Positions 24,290-33,293 of a DNA stretch of 64,000 nt are shown here, one piece after another. Numbering within the stretch: position 1 is the first letter of the stretch; each line of letters opens with the position of its first letter. A model generated the notes under the pieces. That model saw only the letters and a list, made by a program, of their open reading frames with translations. It was not told where the DNA came from and did no database searches. The DNA comes from Planctomycetota bacterium. GTDB lineage: Bacteria > Planctomycetota > UBA1135 > UBA2386. The stretch is from the NCBI GenBank assembly GCA_020638735.1, contig JACKHZ010000013.1, forward strand, positions 124,001 through 188,000, in the 5' to 3' direction. The translations under genes and the position numbers were made by a program.

Positions 24290-27200
24290 TCAGTAGCCCA
24301 TGTGCATCTGCAGGCCCGCCGACAGGTCGAAGTGGCCGAACAGCGGCCCGGCCGCGTCGAGCACCGCCCACTGGAAGAACAGGCTCGCGCCGACGTAGAT
24401 CGGGCTGTTGGGCACCGGGACCGCCGTCGCGGCGCTGCCGGCGGCGTCGACGAATGCGGCCGGATACATCGCGTACGGGAAGCCGATCAGCACCTCGCAG
24501 CCGGCGCCGAGCGGCGCGCTCCCCGAGAGCGCGCTGCCGACCAGCACCGCGAGCGTCGACGGCGGCGCGTTGGCGACGGTGACGGCGAAGCCGGCGTTGC
24601 CGATCGTCGGCTGGCCGTTGGCGCCGATCGTCGGGCCACCCGGCGTGCCGGTGCACGGCGAGCCGTAGGGCAGCACGAACGCCAGGACGCCGGTCGCCGG
24701 GTCGTAGGTCCACGGCTCGTTGCCGTTGACGCCGTCGTCGCAGGCGAACCACGTGATGCCGCCGATGGTCGTGAACGAACCGACGCTCGCCGCCCCGTAG
24801 CCCTCGCCGGAGAAGCCCTCGAGCATGTTGGTCGCGACGCCGTCCGACTGCCACAGACGCATGCCGTTCTGCAGGTCGCTCGCGGCGAACATCACCTGCG
24901 TGCCGCCGAGCACCGGCACGAGCGTGCCGGACACCGGTCCGTCGGCGCGCCCGGGCGCGATCTCGGTGACGCGGTGCGAACCGGCCAGCGTGCCGTCGCT
25001 GACCCACAGCTCGACGCCGGAGCCGGTCATGTCGTCGTGCAGGAAGAACAGGCCGTTGTTGGTCCAGGTCAGGTCGGTGTACGGATCACTCTGGCCCGCG
25101 CCGGTGTTGGTGATGGTCGTGCGCGTGACGCCGTCGAAGCGCATCACCTCGCGGCTGGTGCCCGACGCCGTGAAGTAGAGGTCGCCCGCGCCTTCGGTCA
25201 GCTTGGTGGGGAAGGAGCTGATCGGGCCGAGCACGATGTCCAGCGCCAGGAAGGTGCCCGCCAGCGTGCCGTCGCTGACCCACAACTCGTTGCCGTGCGC
25301 GCCGTCGACGGCGGTGAAGTAGACGAGATTGCCGACCGCGGTCAGGTCGCTCGGCGACGAGCTGCCGGCGCCGGGCAGGATGTCACGCACCATCGCGGTG
25401 CCGGCGGTGGTGCCGTCGGTCGCCCACAGCTCGTAGCCGTTGACGCCGTCCGAGGCGGTGAAGAACGTCAGGTTGCCGGCGGTGACGAAGCGCTCCTGCA
25501 GGTTGAGCAGCCCGCTGCCGCCGGGCGCGATGTCGAGCAGCTCGAACGTGCCGGCGGCGGTGCCGTCGGTGACCCACGGTTCGCGACCGTGGCTCGAGTT
25601 GCCGGAGAAGATCACGAGGTTGCCGTTCTGCGTCATCGCCCGCGGCTCGGTCGCCGGGCCGTTGCCGCTGGTCAGCTGGGTGATCGTCTGCGTGCCGCCG
25701 TCGGCGACGAACAGCTGCCAGCCGGTCGCGGTCGATGAGGCGCGGAAGAACACGTCGCCACCGACCGGGCAAAGGTCCTGCGGCTCGCTGCCGAAGCCGC
25801 CGACCTGCAGATCGATCAGCAGCCCCGTCCCGCCGGGCGTGCCGTCGGAGACGTAGAGCTCGCGGCCGAGCGAGTCGGTGTTGCCGGCGAACATCACCTC
25901 CGCGCCGAGCGCGCAGAACTGGTCGGGCGCCGCGTTCGCCGCCGGCGTGGCGACGTCCGCGAGCAGCGTGCTACCGAAGGGCGTTCCGTCGGTCACGCAC
26001 GGCTCCCAGGTGCCCGCCCCGCCGAGCGAGCCGCGGAACAGCATCTGCGAGCCGAACGGCGTCAGGCCCACCGGGTGCGTGCCCGGCGAGCCGGGAATCA
26101 GATCGGCGACGATGTCGGTGCCGGCGAAGGTGCCGTCGGTGCGCCAGATCTCCGCGCCGAGCCCCAGCAGGCCGGTGTCGCCGCCGTACCAGACCTCGTT
26201 GCCGAACCGCACGAACGACACCGGGTTGCTAGACGGGATGCCCATGTAGGCGTCGATCAACACGTCGGTGCCGCCCGAGGTGCCGTCGCTGACCCAGACC
26301 TCGCGGCCGTGCACGTCGTCGGTCGCGGCGAACACCACGACGCCGTTGATCTCGGTGAAGCCCTCCGGCGCGCTGCCGCCGGCGCCGAGGCGCAGGTCGC
26401 GCACCAGCGCGGTGCCGGCCGGCGTGCCGTCGGTGACGTAGAGCTCGCGGCCGATGCCCGTGCCGAGCGCCGAGAACAGCGCGACCCCGCCGAGCGTCGT
26501 GAACTCCTCCGGGTTCGAGTGCGCCACGCCGGCGTTCAGGTCGCCGAGCAGCACCGTCCCCGCGGCGGTGCCGTCGCTGAAGTAAGGTTCGTAGCCGCTG
26601 CCGGCGCTGGCCGAGAACAGCACGCCGCTGCCGAAGGCGCGGATGTCGAGCACGTCGGTGTTGGCGTTGCCGGCGCTCTGGTCGGCGACGCGGGTCACGA
26701 CGTGCGCCGCGTCCATGCGGTGCAGCTCGCGGCCGAAGTTCGGCACGTTGGCCGAGAACCACAGCTGGCCGTTGGCCACCGCGAGGCGCGCCGGGCCCGA
26801 GCTGATCGGCCCCGGATAGACGTCGGCGACCAGCGTCGTGCCGGCGGCGGTGCCGTCGGTGCGCCACAGCTCGGCGCCGTTGACCGCGTCGTTGGCGGCG
26901 AAGTAGACGAAGCCGTTGAACAGCACCGGGTAGTCGACCTGACCGTTGCCGTCGCCCGGGAACATGTCGACGACCAGCTGCGTGCCCGCCGTGGTGCCGT
27001 CGGTCGTCCACAGCTCCGTGCCGAGGCCCGGCACGTAGGCCGTGAACAGCACCTGGTTGCCGTAGGTGATGAGGTGCTGCGGACCGCTCGAACCGACCGG
27101 CGCGAGGTCGAGCAGCAGCTTCGTGCCGGCCGGCGTGCCGTCGGTCACCCATGGTTCGCTGCCGAACGAACCAGAGGCGACGAACACCGCCTTGCCGCCG

Positions 27201-27328
27201 ATGACGTGGAACGGATCGGTGCCGCTCGAGCCGTTGCCGCCGGGGCTGGTGACGAGGTTGTCGAGCAGGCCCTGGGCGGACGCGGTGGCGGCGAGGGCGA
27301 GGGTCAGGGCGGAGACGGTGAGGCGCAT
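24290..27328 (-). CDS. ELWxxDGT-repeat secreted protein 2
   Basis: About 1012 residues and collinear with the neighbouring copy from signal peptide to C-terminal domain (both begin LxDNLVT after the signal and end in LQMxMG). Around 18 ELWxxDGT-type motifs are seen, including TELWTTDGTTAGT and NELWVSDGTLAGT. The C-terminal domain starts YGSPCTGTPGGPTIGANGQ and has LGAGC, PVPNSPIYVGASLFFQWAV. The two proteins differ at many repeat surface positions, so the duplication is not very recent. Such repeats are common in secreted proteins of Planctomycetota, Bacteroidota and Myxococcota but lack a defined role; adhesion or binding is a reasonable guess only. Confidence 0.88.
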   Translation of the reverse strand: MRLTVSALTLALAATASAQGLLDNLVTSPGGNGSSGTDPFHVIGGKAVFVASGSFGSEPWVTDGTPAGTKLLLDLAPVGSSGPQHLITYGNQVLFTAYVPGLGTELWTTDGTTAGTQLVVDMFPGDGNGQVDYPVLFNGFVYFAANDAVNGAELWRTDGTAAGTTLVADVYPGPISSGPARLAVANGQLWFSANVPNFGRELHRMDAAHVVTRVADQSAGNANTDVLDIRAFGSGVLFSASAGSGYEPYFSDGTAAGTVLLGDLNAGVAHSNPEEFTTLGGVALFSALGTGIGRELYVTDGTPAGTALVRDLRLGAGGSAPEGFTEINGVVVFAATDDVHGREVWVSDGTSGGTDVLIDAYMGIPSSNPVSFVRFGNEVWYGGDTGLLGLGAEIWRTDGTFAGTDIVADLIPGSPGTHPVGLTPFGSQMLFRGSLGGAGTWEPCVTDGTPFGSTLLADVATPAANAAPDQFCALGAEVMFAGNTDSLGRELYVSDGTPGGTGLLIDLQVGGFGSEPQDLCPVGGDVFFRASSTATGWQLFVADGGTQTITQLTSGNGPATEPRAMTQNGNLVIFSGNSSHGREPWVTDGTAAGTFELLDIAPGGSGLLNLQERFVTAGNLTFFTASDGVNGYELWATDGTTAGTAMVRDILPGAGSSSPSDLTAVGNLVYFTAVDGAHGNELWVSDGTLAGTFLALDIVLGPISSFPTKLTEGAGDLYFTASGTSREVMRFDGVTRTTITNTGAGQSDPYTDLTWTNNGLFFLHDDMTGSGVELWVSDGTLAGSHRVTEIAPGRADGPVSGTLVPVLGGTQVMFAASDLQNGMRLWQSDGVATNMLEGFSGEGYGAASVGSFTTIGGITWFACDDGVNGNEPWTYDPATGVLAFVLPYGSPCTGTPGGPTIGANGQPTIGNAGFAVTVANAPPSTLAVLVGSALSGSAPLGAGCEVLIGFPYAMYPAAFVDAAGSAATAVPVPNSPIYVGASLFFQWAVLDAAGPLFGHFDLSAGLQMHMGY

Positions 27329-27360
27329 GGGGATACCCGGGTTGGAGCCTCCGTGCCCAA

Positions 27361-27385
27361 CGAGATCCGCCGCCCGCGCCCTTCA
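27361..27385 (-). promoter_or_regulatory. Conserved element upstream of ELWxxDGT gene 2
   Basis: CGAGATCCGC at 27361 and CCCTTCA at 27379 on the plus strand repeat the element at 24184-24208. Conservation outside coding sequence suggests either a shared promoter/regulator or a remnant of the duplication. Confidence 0.4.
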
Positions 27386-27404
27386 CCCGGTCGTGCCGCA
27401 GTCC

Positions 27405-28517
27405 TCAGGGCAGCACGTACCAGACGGGGTTGCCGACCGACAACGCGCCGTTGGCATCGAACCCCAGACCCTGCCAGACCAGCGCGAGGCCGCTGAGCCC
27501 CGGCGCGGCGGGAACCTGCGTCACGCTGACCACCGGCGCGCTCGCGCCCGGCACGCCGAACGCCTGCACGGCGAACGTCGCGCCGTCGAGCCAGATCGGG
27601 TCGAGGCCGGGCACGGTCTGCGGCAGCGAGCGCGTCGCGATCAGCAACACCGCGAGCTGGCCGACCGGACCGTGCAGCGTCGCCTCGACGTAGCCACCGC
27701 CAGGGACGATGGCGCTGCTGAGGTGCGGCATCGGCGCGGTGGAGAAGTTGATCGTCGGCGCGATCGCGCCCGTGACCTGCGTGCCGGTCGCGACGCGCAC
27801 GTCGCCGCTGCCGACGACCGCCGCACCCTGCGCGCCGCCGAGCGACGCGCCGCCCGCCAGCTGGCCGCCGAGCACCCGCACGGCGCCGCCGTTCATCGTC
27901 AGCGCGTTGCCGCCGTTGGTGAAGAAGCCGGAGCGGCCGCTCAGCGAGCAGTTGGCGAACTGCCAGGAGCCACCGGTGACCGCCAGCTCCTGGATCGTGC
28001 AACGATCGAACACGGCCTCGCAGTCCACCGCGGTCACCGCCGTCTGGTTGGGCGCGACGAAGCTCGAACGCGCGATCAACACCGAGGCGCTGTTGGCCAC
28101 GAGCATGTAGCGGCCGCCGGCGCCGCTCATGCCGTCGACGAACACCTGGCCCTGGTTGTCCTCGATCGTCATGCCCGCGCTGGTCACGCCGAGTGCGGTC
28201 GACTGCAGGTTGAGCCCGCGCAGCACGACCGTCTGCGCCGGCGACAGGTGACGCACGAGGATCCCGACCGCGACCAGCGGCGCGACGATGTTCACGCCGG
28301 GGTCGGCGACGATCGTCACCCCCTTGCCGTCGAGCTGCACGAACTCCTGGTAGTCGCCGGCGCGAACCTGGATCGTCGCGCCGTCCGGCACGAACTGCAG
28401 CGCGGCCGCCAGACTCGTGAAGTCGGTGCCCGGACCGTTGGCGAGGTCGACGACGAAGGACTGCGCCGGCAGGGACAGCGCGCCACACAGCAGGGCGGCG
28501 GATGAACGGTGAAGCAT
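27405..28517 (-). CDS. Secreted right-handed beta-helix protein
   Basis: About 370 residues. A good Shine-Dalgarno (GGAGGT) lies just before ATG 28517, one of few in the window. The signal peptide ends near LPAQ. Residues 25-250 have parallel beta-helix character: an opening DFTSLAAALQFVPDGATIQV, AGDYQEFVQLDGKGVTIVAD, then short strands with Asn/Ser/Gly turns (ARSSFVAPN, DRCTIQELAV, ANCSLSGRS). This is the fold of pectate lyase-like and NosD-like proteins; catalytic residues are not evident. The C-terminal 110 residues are a beta domain like that of its neighbours. It is divergent from the metallopeptidase operon. Confidence 0.8.
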   Translation of the reverse strand: MLHRSSAALLCGALSLPAQSFVVDLANGPGTDFTSLAAALQFVPDGATIQVRAGDYQEFVQLDGKGVTIVADPGVNIVAPLVAVGILVRHLSPAQTVVLRGLNLQSTALGVTSAGMTIEDNQGQVFVDGMSGAGGRYMLVANSASVLIARSSFVAPNQTAVTAVDCEAVFDRCTIQELAVTGGSWQFANCSLSGRSGFFTNGGNALTMNGGAVRVLGGQLAGGASLGGAQGAAVVGSGDVRVATGTQVTGAIAPTINFSTAPMPHLSSAIVPGGGYVEATLHGPVGQLAVLLIATRSLPQTVPGLDPIWLDGATFAVQAFGVPGASAPVVSVTQVPAAPGLSGLALVWQGLGFDANGALSVGNPVWYVLP

Positions 28518-28537
28518 GTGCACCTCCAGGGGGCGCA

Positions 28538-28543
28538 AGCCTA
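28538..28543 (-). promoter_or_regulatory. -10-like box TAGGCT in the divergent region
   Basis: TAGGCT on the minus strand, 20 nt before ATG 28517, leaving room for the Shine-Dalgarno. This gene is therefore leadered, unlike many others here. Confidence 0.3.
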
Positions 28544-28629
28544 GCGACCCGGCGGTCGCCGTGGGCGGCGGGTTGCCGTCGGCCGCCCGACCGCCGACGA
28601 TGGCGCCGCCCCCATCCGTCCGACCGATC

Positions 28630-31600
28630 ATGCCGATCCCTCTCCGGCCCGCGGCGGCGACGCTGTGCCTCGCGGCGTCGCTCCTGGCTCAGTGTCCGCC
28701 CGGCGCGCCGATGCCGCAGGACATCTCGCTCGAGACCACCATGCCCCGAGGCGGCCCGGCGCACGCGCGCGTGCAGACCGGCATCGCCGCGCGCGACGCC
28801 GGCGACCTCGCCGCGGCGCGGCAGCACTTCGAGGCGGCGCTCGAGTTCCACCCGTCGTCGCCGGACGTGCTGCTCGAGCTGGTGTGCTCGTGCGGCGACG
28901 ACGCGGACCTGCTCGCGCTGTGGAGCGAACGCTTCGTGCGCGCGCTGACGACCGACAAGGGCAAGCCCAAGATCGACGCCGCGACGAAGAAGCGGCTGAC
29001 GGCGACGCCCGGCGCCAACGACGCGGTGCGCGACGGCGAAGCGCTGGCGCCGGCGCGCGCCGCGGCGATCACCGAGCTGCTGCGCTTCGTCGAGAAGAAC
29101 AAGTCGAAGGGCAAGCAGGACGCGCCGCGCGCGCTGCTGGTGCGCTGGGCGAGCGAGCTCCTGCTCGAGGTCGGACAGGGCGCGCCGCTCGCGCTCGCGG
29201 CGGCGACCGACAAGGTCGCGGCGATCCAGGACGCGCTCGTCGCCGACCACGACACCGTCTACGAGTCGCTCGCCAGGATCATGCGTCGGCCGATCCCGAG
29301 CGGCAGCAGCGACGCGCCGGTCACCGGCGCCGGCAACGACGCCCGCACGATCGCCGAGCAGCGCGTGCGCGCGGCGCGCATCCTGGTCGGGCTGCGGCGG
29401 CAGGGTTCGTTCAAGGACCTGCAAGGACCTCGCCCCGCGGGCCCCGGCAAGCTCGCCGACGACGCGCAGCAGCTGCTCGACGAGGACCGCAACCAGGCGA
29501 TCGCCAACGGCAAGGTGTGGACGATCGCCGAGCTCGAGGCGATGTCGCCGGAGGAGGCGCTGCTGTTCACGCGACTGCACCGCGACTGGCACGAGCCCGG
29601 CCTCGCGATCAGCCCGACCGGCCGCTACCGCATCGAGACCACCTGCGGCCACGAGACGCTGCTCGGCGCCGCCAAGACCTGCGAGCTGCACCACGAACGG
29701 CTCGTCGCGCACTTCGGCAGCGACCCGTTCGTCGATCGCCCCGGCGTGATCCGCGTCGTGCCCGAGTCCGCAGACCTCGAGACCGAGGGCGCGGGCTACT
29801 GGTGGGCCGGCGGCTTCCAGGGCGGCGACCGCACGACGCTGCGCTTCTCGTGGGGCAACATCGCCGGCCTCGGCCGCGGCATGACGCACGAGCTGACGCA
29901 CCGCTTCGACGGCGTGCTGCGGCCGTTCCTGCCGTCGTGGTACGTCGAAGGTCACGCCGACTGGACCGGCGCGCACTACACGCGCATGACCGACAAGCAG
30001 TTCGTCGACTTCGCGCTGAAGCGCGGCACCGTCGCGCACACCTTCTACAAGGGCTACGCCGGCAAGAAGAAGTTCGAGCGGCTGATCGCCGGCGACGTCG
30101 ACGACTACCGCGACAACTACTTCGCCGGCTACACGCTCTGCTCGTTCCTGCAGAACTACCCGCCCGACGCGCCGCGCTACCGCTCGGCGGTCGACCGCTA
30201 CATCAAGAGCGCGCGCGGCGGCCAGAAGGACCCGCTGGGCTACTTCACGTCGGTGTTCTGCGACGGCAAGGAGGGCCGCCCGGCGGAGTTCGACGAGCTG
30301 TTCGCCGAGTGGCAGACGTTCCTGCGCGGCTGCTACGACTACCAGGACGGCAAGCACGACGAGAACAAGTGGGTCGAGAAGTACCCCGGCATCCCCGACA
30401 AGGACGACCACAAGCTCGTCGAGGACGAACCGACGTGGTCGTGGGCGAAGAACCGCGAGGAGCCCTACTACGGCCAGGACCACGCGGCGACGGCGACGCT
30501 GCTGCTGCACGAGGTCGGGGACGTCGAGGGCACGATCGCCGCGGGCGTCTGGTCGCTGACCGTCGACGGCTGGCGGCCGGAGGTCGCGGCGGCGCTGGGC
30601 GCCGAGCTCGCGCGCAGCCGTTCGCAGGACGCCGCCGCGGCGTTCGCCGTGATGGCGCAGGCCCACTTCGCGCTGCCGCAGCCGCCGGACTGCGCGCCGC
30701 TGCGCACCGCGCTGCCGAAGACGCTGGCGCTGGTCAGCGCGCTGCAGCAGCGCGCGGTGTCGCTGCAGCAGGCGAAGCAGGCGAAGGCCGCCGCGGCGGC
30801 GACCCGCGACCACGACCGTGTCGCGCGCATGTTCGGCGAGGCGGTCGCGCCGGTGGCCGATGCGCGGCCAGCGCTGCCGCGCCACCTCGGCGCGCAGGGC
30901 TTCACCGAGAGCGGGCTGACGCAGTTCGAGGATCGCCGGCACAAGGGGCTGTGGTACGTGACGCCCGAAGGCGACCTGCACGTCGGCCGCGAGAAGCCGC
31001 GCGAGGCGACCGGCCTGCTCGACCGCCGCGCGCACCAACGCGACGCGTTCGCGCACTCGGTGGCGTGGATCGCGCCCGGTCACTACGTGCTGCGCGGCAA
31101 GGTGCACTTCACGACCTCGTTCGCGTCGGGCGCGATCGTGTTCGGCCATCTGCGCCGCGACCGCGACCTGCGGCTGTCGTTCTCGTCCGGCGACTTCGCC
31201 TACGCGACGGGCCGCCGCGAGACCAACAAGGGCATGGGCAGGATCGGCTTCCACCTGCACGGCCGCTGGGAGCGCGACGGCGACAGCAAGCTGAGCGACA
31301 CCGACCCGCGCGCGTCGGTCGAGGTGCCCGACGAGCAGAACTGGTTCGAGTACGAGCTGCTGATCCAGGGCGCGGTGGTCACGGTCACGATCAACGGCAC
31401 GCAGCTGTTCCGCTACGCGGTGCACGACGGCACGCCGATCGAGGGCCAGGTCGGCTTCGCCACCGGCATGGGCGCGATCCGCGTGCAGCTGCCGACCGTG
31501 CAGCGCCTCGACGCCGCGCCGGGCGCGCGCGAGATCGGGCTGGACCTTTTGAAGCAGCCTGCCGGCGACCTCGACTCGCTGCTGCTGCTGCCGACGCGCG

Positions 31601-31986
31601 GCATCCCGCTCGACCCCAACGGCACGTTCGTGCTGTGGCTGCCGAAGATGAGCGACGGTTCGCCCGCCGACCGGCTCGGGCGTTCGCTGCGCGCGCTGAG
31701 CGGCTACCTCGGCGACCGCCTGCAGTATCCGCAGCGCTGGGTCATGGCGGCGCCGAAGGGCATGCCGCAGGCCGACCGCGACGACGCGCTGGCCGCGCTC
31801 GCCGACATGCGCGGCGACGAGATCACGGTGGTCGAGCACGACATCGCGAAGCCGTTCGACGACGACGAGCCGTGGTTGCTGTTCGTCGACGGCGCAGGGG
31901 TGCTGCGCAAGGCGGCGAGCGCGCGCAGCCCCAAGCTCGGCATCGCGGTGCGCAACTGGGCGCGGCACCTGCGGCAGCGGCGATGA
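28630..31986 (+). CDS. Large secreted metallopeptidase-like protein with DUF1080-like domain
   Basis: About 1118 residues. A signal peptide (residues 1-21) is followed by a short TPR-like helical part. Near residue 420 lies a zinc motif HELTH, followed by WYVEGHADW with Glu440 as likely third ligand; this HExxH...EG pattern is that of clan MA peptidase-like proteins. Around residues 830-960 a concanavalin-like/DUF1080-type beta sandwich is suggested by GHYVLRGKVHF, GAIVFGHLRRDRDLRLSF, NWFEYELLIQGAVVTVTING and EGQVGFATGMGAIRVQ. The remaining C-terminus resembles a thioredoxin- or SCO-like domain but I cannot assign it. It is the first gene of a three-gene run linked by ATGA overlaps. Confidence 0.8.
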   Translation: MPIPLRPAAATLCLAASLLAQCPPGAPMPQDISLETTMPRGGPAHARVQTGIAARDAGDLAAARQHFEAALEFHPSSPDVLLELVCSCGDDADLLALWSERFVRALTTDKGKPKIDAATKKRLTATPGANDAVRDGEALAPARAAAITELLRFVEKNKSKGKQDAPRALLVRWASELLLEVGQGAPLALAAATDKVAAIQDALVADHDTVYESLARIMRRPIPSGSSDAPVTGAGNDARTIAEQRVRAARILVGLRRQGSFKDLQGPRPAGPGKLADDAQQLLDEDRNQAIANGKVWTIAELEAMSPEEALLFTRLHRDWHEPGLAISPTGRYRIETTCGHETLLGAAKTCELHHERLVAHFGSDPFVDRPGVIRVVPESADLETEGAGYWWAGGFQGGDRTTLRFSWGNIAGLGRGMTHELTHRFDGVLRPFLPSWYVEGHADWTGAHYTRMTDKQFVDFALKRGTVAHTFYKGYAGKKKFERLIAGDVDDYRDNYFAGYTLCSFLQNYPPDAPRYRSAVDRYIKSARGGQKDPLGYFTSVFCDGKEGRPAEFDELFAEWQTFLRGCYDYQDGKHDENKWVEKYPGIPDKDDHKLVEDEPTWSWAKNREEPYYGQDHAATATLLLHEVGDVEGTIAAGVWSLTVDGWRPEVAAALGAELARSRSQDAAAAFAVMAQAHFALPQPPDCAPLRTALPKTLALVSALQQRAVSLQQAKQAKAAAAATRDHDRVARMFGEAVAPVADARPALPRHLGAQGFTESGLTQFEDRRHKGLWYVTPEGDLHVGREKPREATGLLDRRAHQRDAFAHSVAWIAPGHYVLRGKVHFTTSFASGAIVFGHLRRDRDLRLSFSSGDFAYATGRRETNKGMGRIGFHLHGRWERDGDSKLSDTDPRASVEVPDEQNWFEYELLIQGAVVTVTINGTQLFRYAVHDGTPIEGQVGFATGMGAIRVQLPTVQRLDAAPGAREIGLDLLKQPAGDLDSLLLLPTRGIPLDPNGTFVLWLPKMSDGSPADRLGRSLRALSGYLGDRLQYPQRWVMAAPKGMPQADRDDALAALADMRGDEITVVEHDIAKPFDDDEPWLLFVDGAGVLRKAASARSPKLGIAVRNWARHLRQRR

Positions 31987-33293
31987 GCGCGCGGCTGCTG
32001 CGCACGGCGCTCGCGTCGCTGGCGATGGGGCTGCCGATCGCTGCGCAGCGCACCGTCGACCTGACCCCCTACCCGGCGCACTGGGGCAAGAAGGGACTGC
32101 AGGTGCAGATGGTCGACGACGCGCTCGCGCTCGGCGTGAAGCAGGCCGGCATCAACGTCAGCCTCGGCGCGCTGATCGACGTCGTCGGCCGCGACGACTC
32201 GCTGCGCATCGAACTCGACGGGCGCACGTTCTGCATCAACCGCGGTCCGGTCGCGGCGCTCGACGCGCAGATCGAACCGCTGTCCAGGGCCGGCGTCGTC
32301 GTCAGCGCGATCCTGCTGGCGATCCAGACCGGCGACCCGGCGACCGACGCGGTGCTCGTGCACCCGGGCTGCACCGGCAAGGCACCGAACGGCATCGCCG
32401 CGTTCCGCACGACCGACGCCGAGGGCTGCGCGTGGCTGCGCGCGACGATCACGTTCCTCGCCGAGCGCTACTCCGGCGCCGCAGCACCGCACGGCCGCGT
32501 CTGGAACTGGATCGTCGGCAACGAGGTCAACTCGCACTGGTGGTGGTATCACATGGGCGAGGCGACGCCCGCCGCGGTCGCCGAGGCCTACGAGGCTGCG
32601 GTGCGCATCGTGCACGACGCGGTGGCGAGTCGCAGCGCGCACGGTCGCGTGTTCGTCTCGCTCGAACACCATTGGAACGTGCGCTACGCCGCGGGCGACG
32701 CCGGACAGGCGTGCCCCGGTCGCGCGCTGCTCGAGGCGTTCGCCGCGCGCGCGCGCGACCGCGGCGACTTCGGCTGGCACGTCGCCTTCCATCCGTATCC
32801 GGAGGACCTGTTCGACTGCCGTTTCTGGCAGGACGAGACGGCGCCCGACCAAGCAGACGCGCCGCGCGTGACGTTCAAGAACCTGCCGGTGCTGCTGCGC
32901 TGGCTCGACGACGATTCACGCCGCTTCGCCGCAGCGCCGCGCCGCGTGATCCTCAGCGAGCAGGGCTTCCACTGCCGCGACGATGACGACGGCGAACGCG
33001 ACCAGGCGGCGGCCTACGCGCTGGCGTGGTCGATCGTGTCGCGACTCGACGGCATCGACGCGTTCCTCCTGCACCGCCACGTCGACCACGCGCACGAGGG
33101 CGGCCTGCGCCTCGGCCTGTGGACGCGCCGCGGCGACAGCGTCTGCACGCCCGAGCGGCGGCGGCGCATCGGCGATGTGTTCGCCGCGTGCGATACCGAT
33201 GCGTGGCCGGAGTGCGCGGCGTTCGCGCTGCCGGTGCTCGGACTCGCGCGCTTCGACGACTGGCCGCTCGGCTATGCTCGTCGCCCCCGATGA
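31983..33293 (+). CDS. DUF5722 glycoside-hydrolase-like protein, secreted
   Basis: About 436 residues with a signal peptide (LASLAMGLPIAAQ). The TIM-barrel glycosidase pattern is clear: WIVGNEVNSHWWWYHMG with candidate acid/base Glu181, HHWNVRY, WHVAFHPYPEDL and the candidate nucleophile Glu326 in ILSEQGFH. DUF5722 proteins resemble clan GH-A hydrolases and are frequent in polysaccharide-degrading bacteria; the substrate is unknown. ATG 31983 overlaps the upstream stop (ATGA) and the next gene overlaps its stop, so the three proteins are likely made together and exported. Confidence 0.85.
   Translation: MSARLLRTALASLAMGLPIAAQRTVDLTPYPAHWGKKGLQVQMVDDALALGVKQAGINVSLGALIDVVGRDDSLRIELDGRTFCINRGPVAALDAQIEPLSRAGVVVSAILLAIQTGDPATDAVLVHPGCTGKAPNGIAAFRTTDAEGCAWLRATITFLAERYSGAAAPHGRVWNWIVGNEVNSHWWWYHMGEATPAAVAEAYEAAVRIVHDAVASRSAHGRVFVSLEHHWNVRYAAGDAGQACPGRALLEAFAARARDRGDFGWHVAFHPYPEDLFDCRFWQDETAPDQADAPRVTFKNLPVLLRWLDDDSRRFAAAPRRVILSEQGFHCRDDDDGERDQAAAYALAWSIVSRLDGIDAFLLHRHVDHAHEGGLRLGLWTRRGDSVCTPERRRRIGDVFAACDTDAWPECAAFALPVLGLARFDDWPLGYARRPR
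33273..33278 (+). promoter_or_regulatory. -10-like box TATGCT inside the operon
   Basis: TATGCT lies 11 nt before the ATG of the octahaem gene, within the end of the preceding coding region. It could be a secondary internal promoter; the position inside coding DNA makes chance more likely than for other boxes. Confidence 0.22.

Noticed and set aside
21608..25738. Very long open frame on the plus strand opposite the two ELWxxDGT genes
   Set aside because: It runs antisense through two well-supported repeat proteins and the gap between them, and its product is Arg/Ala/Gly-rich with no domain; it is produced by the strong third-position GC bias.
21113..27328. Recent gene duplication or assembly artefact of the ELWxxDGT genes
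   Set aside because: The two proteins are collinear but differ at many positions throughout, including within the motif loops, so they are old paralogues.
27304..31968. Long minus-strand frame spanning the beta-helix gene and the metallopeptidase gene
   Set aside because: It crosses two convergent-quality genes and encodes a basic low-complexity product, so it is a shadow of GC-rich coding sequence.
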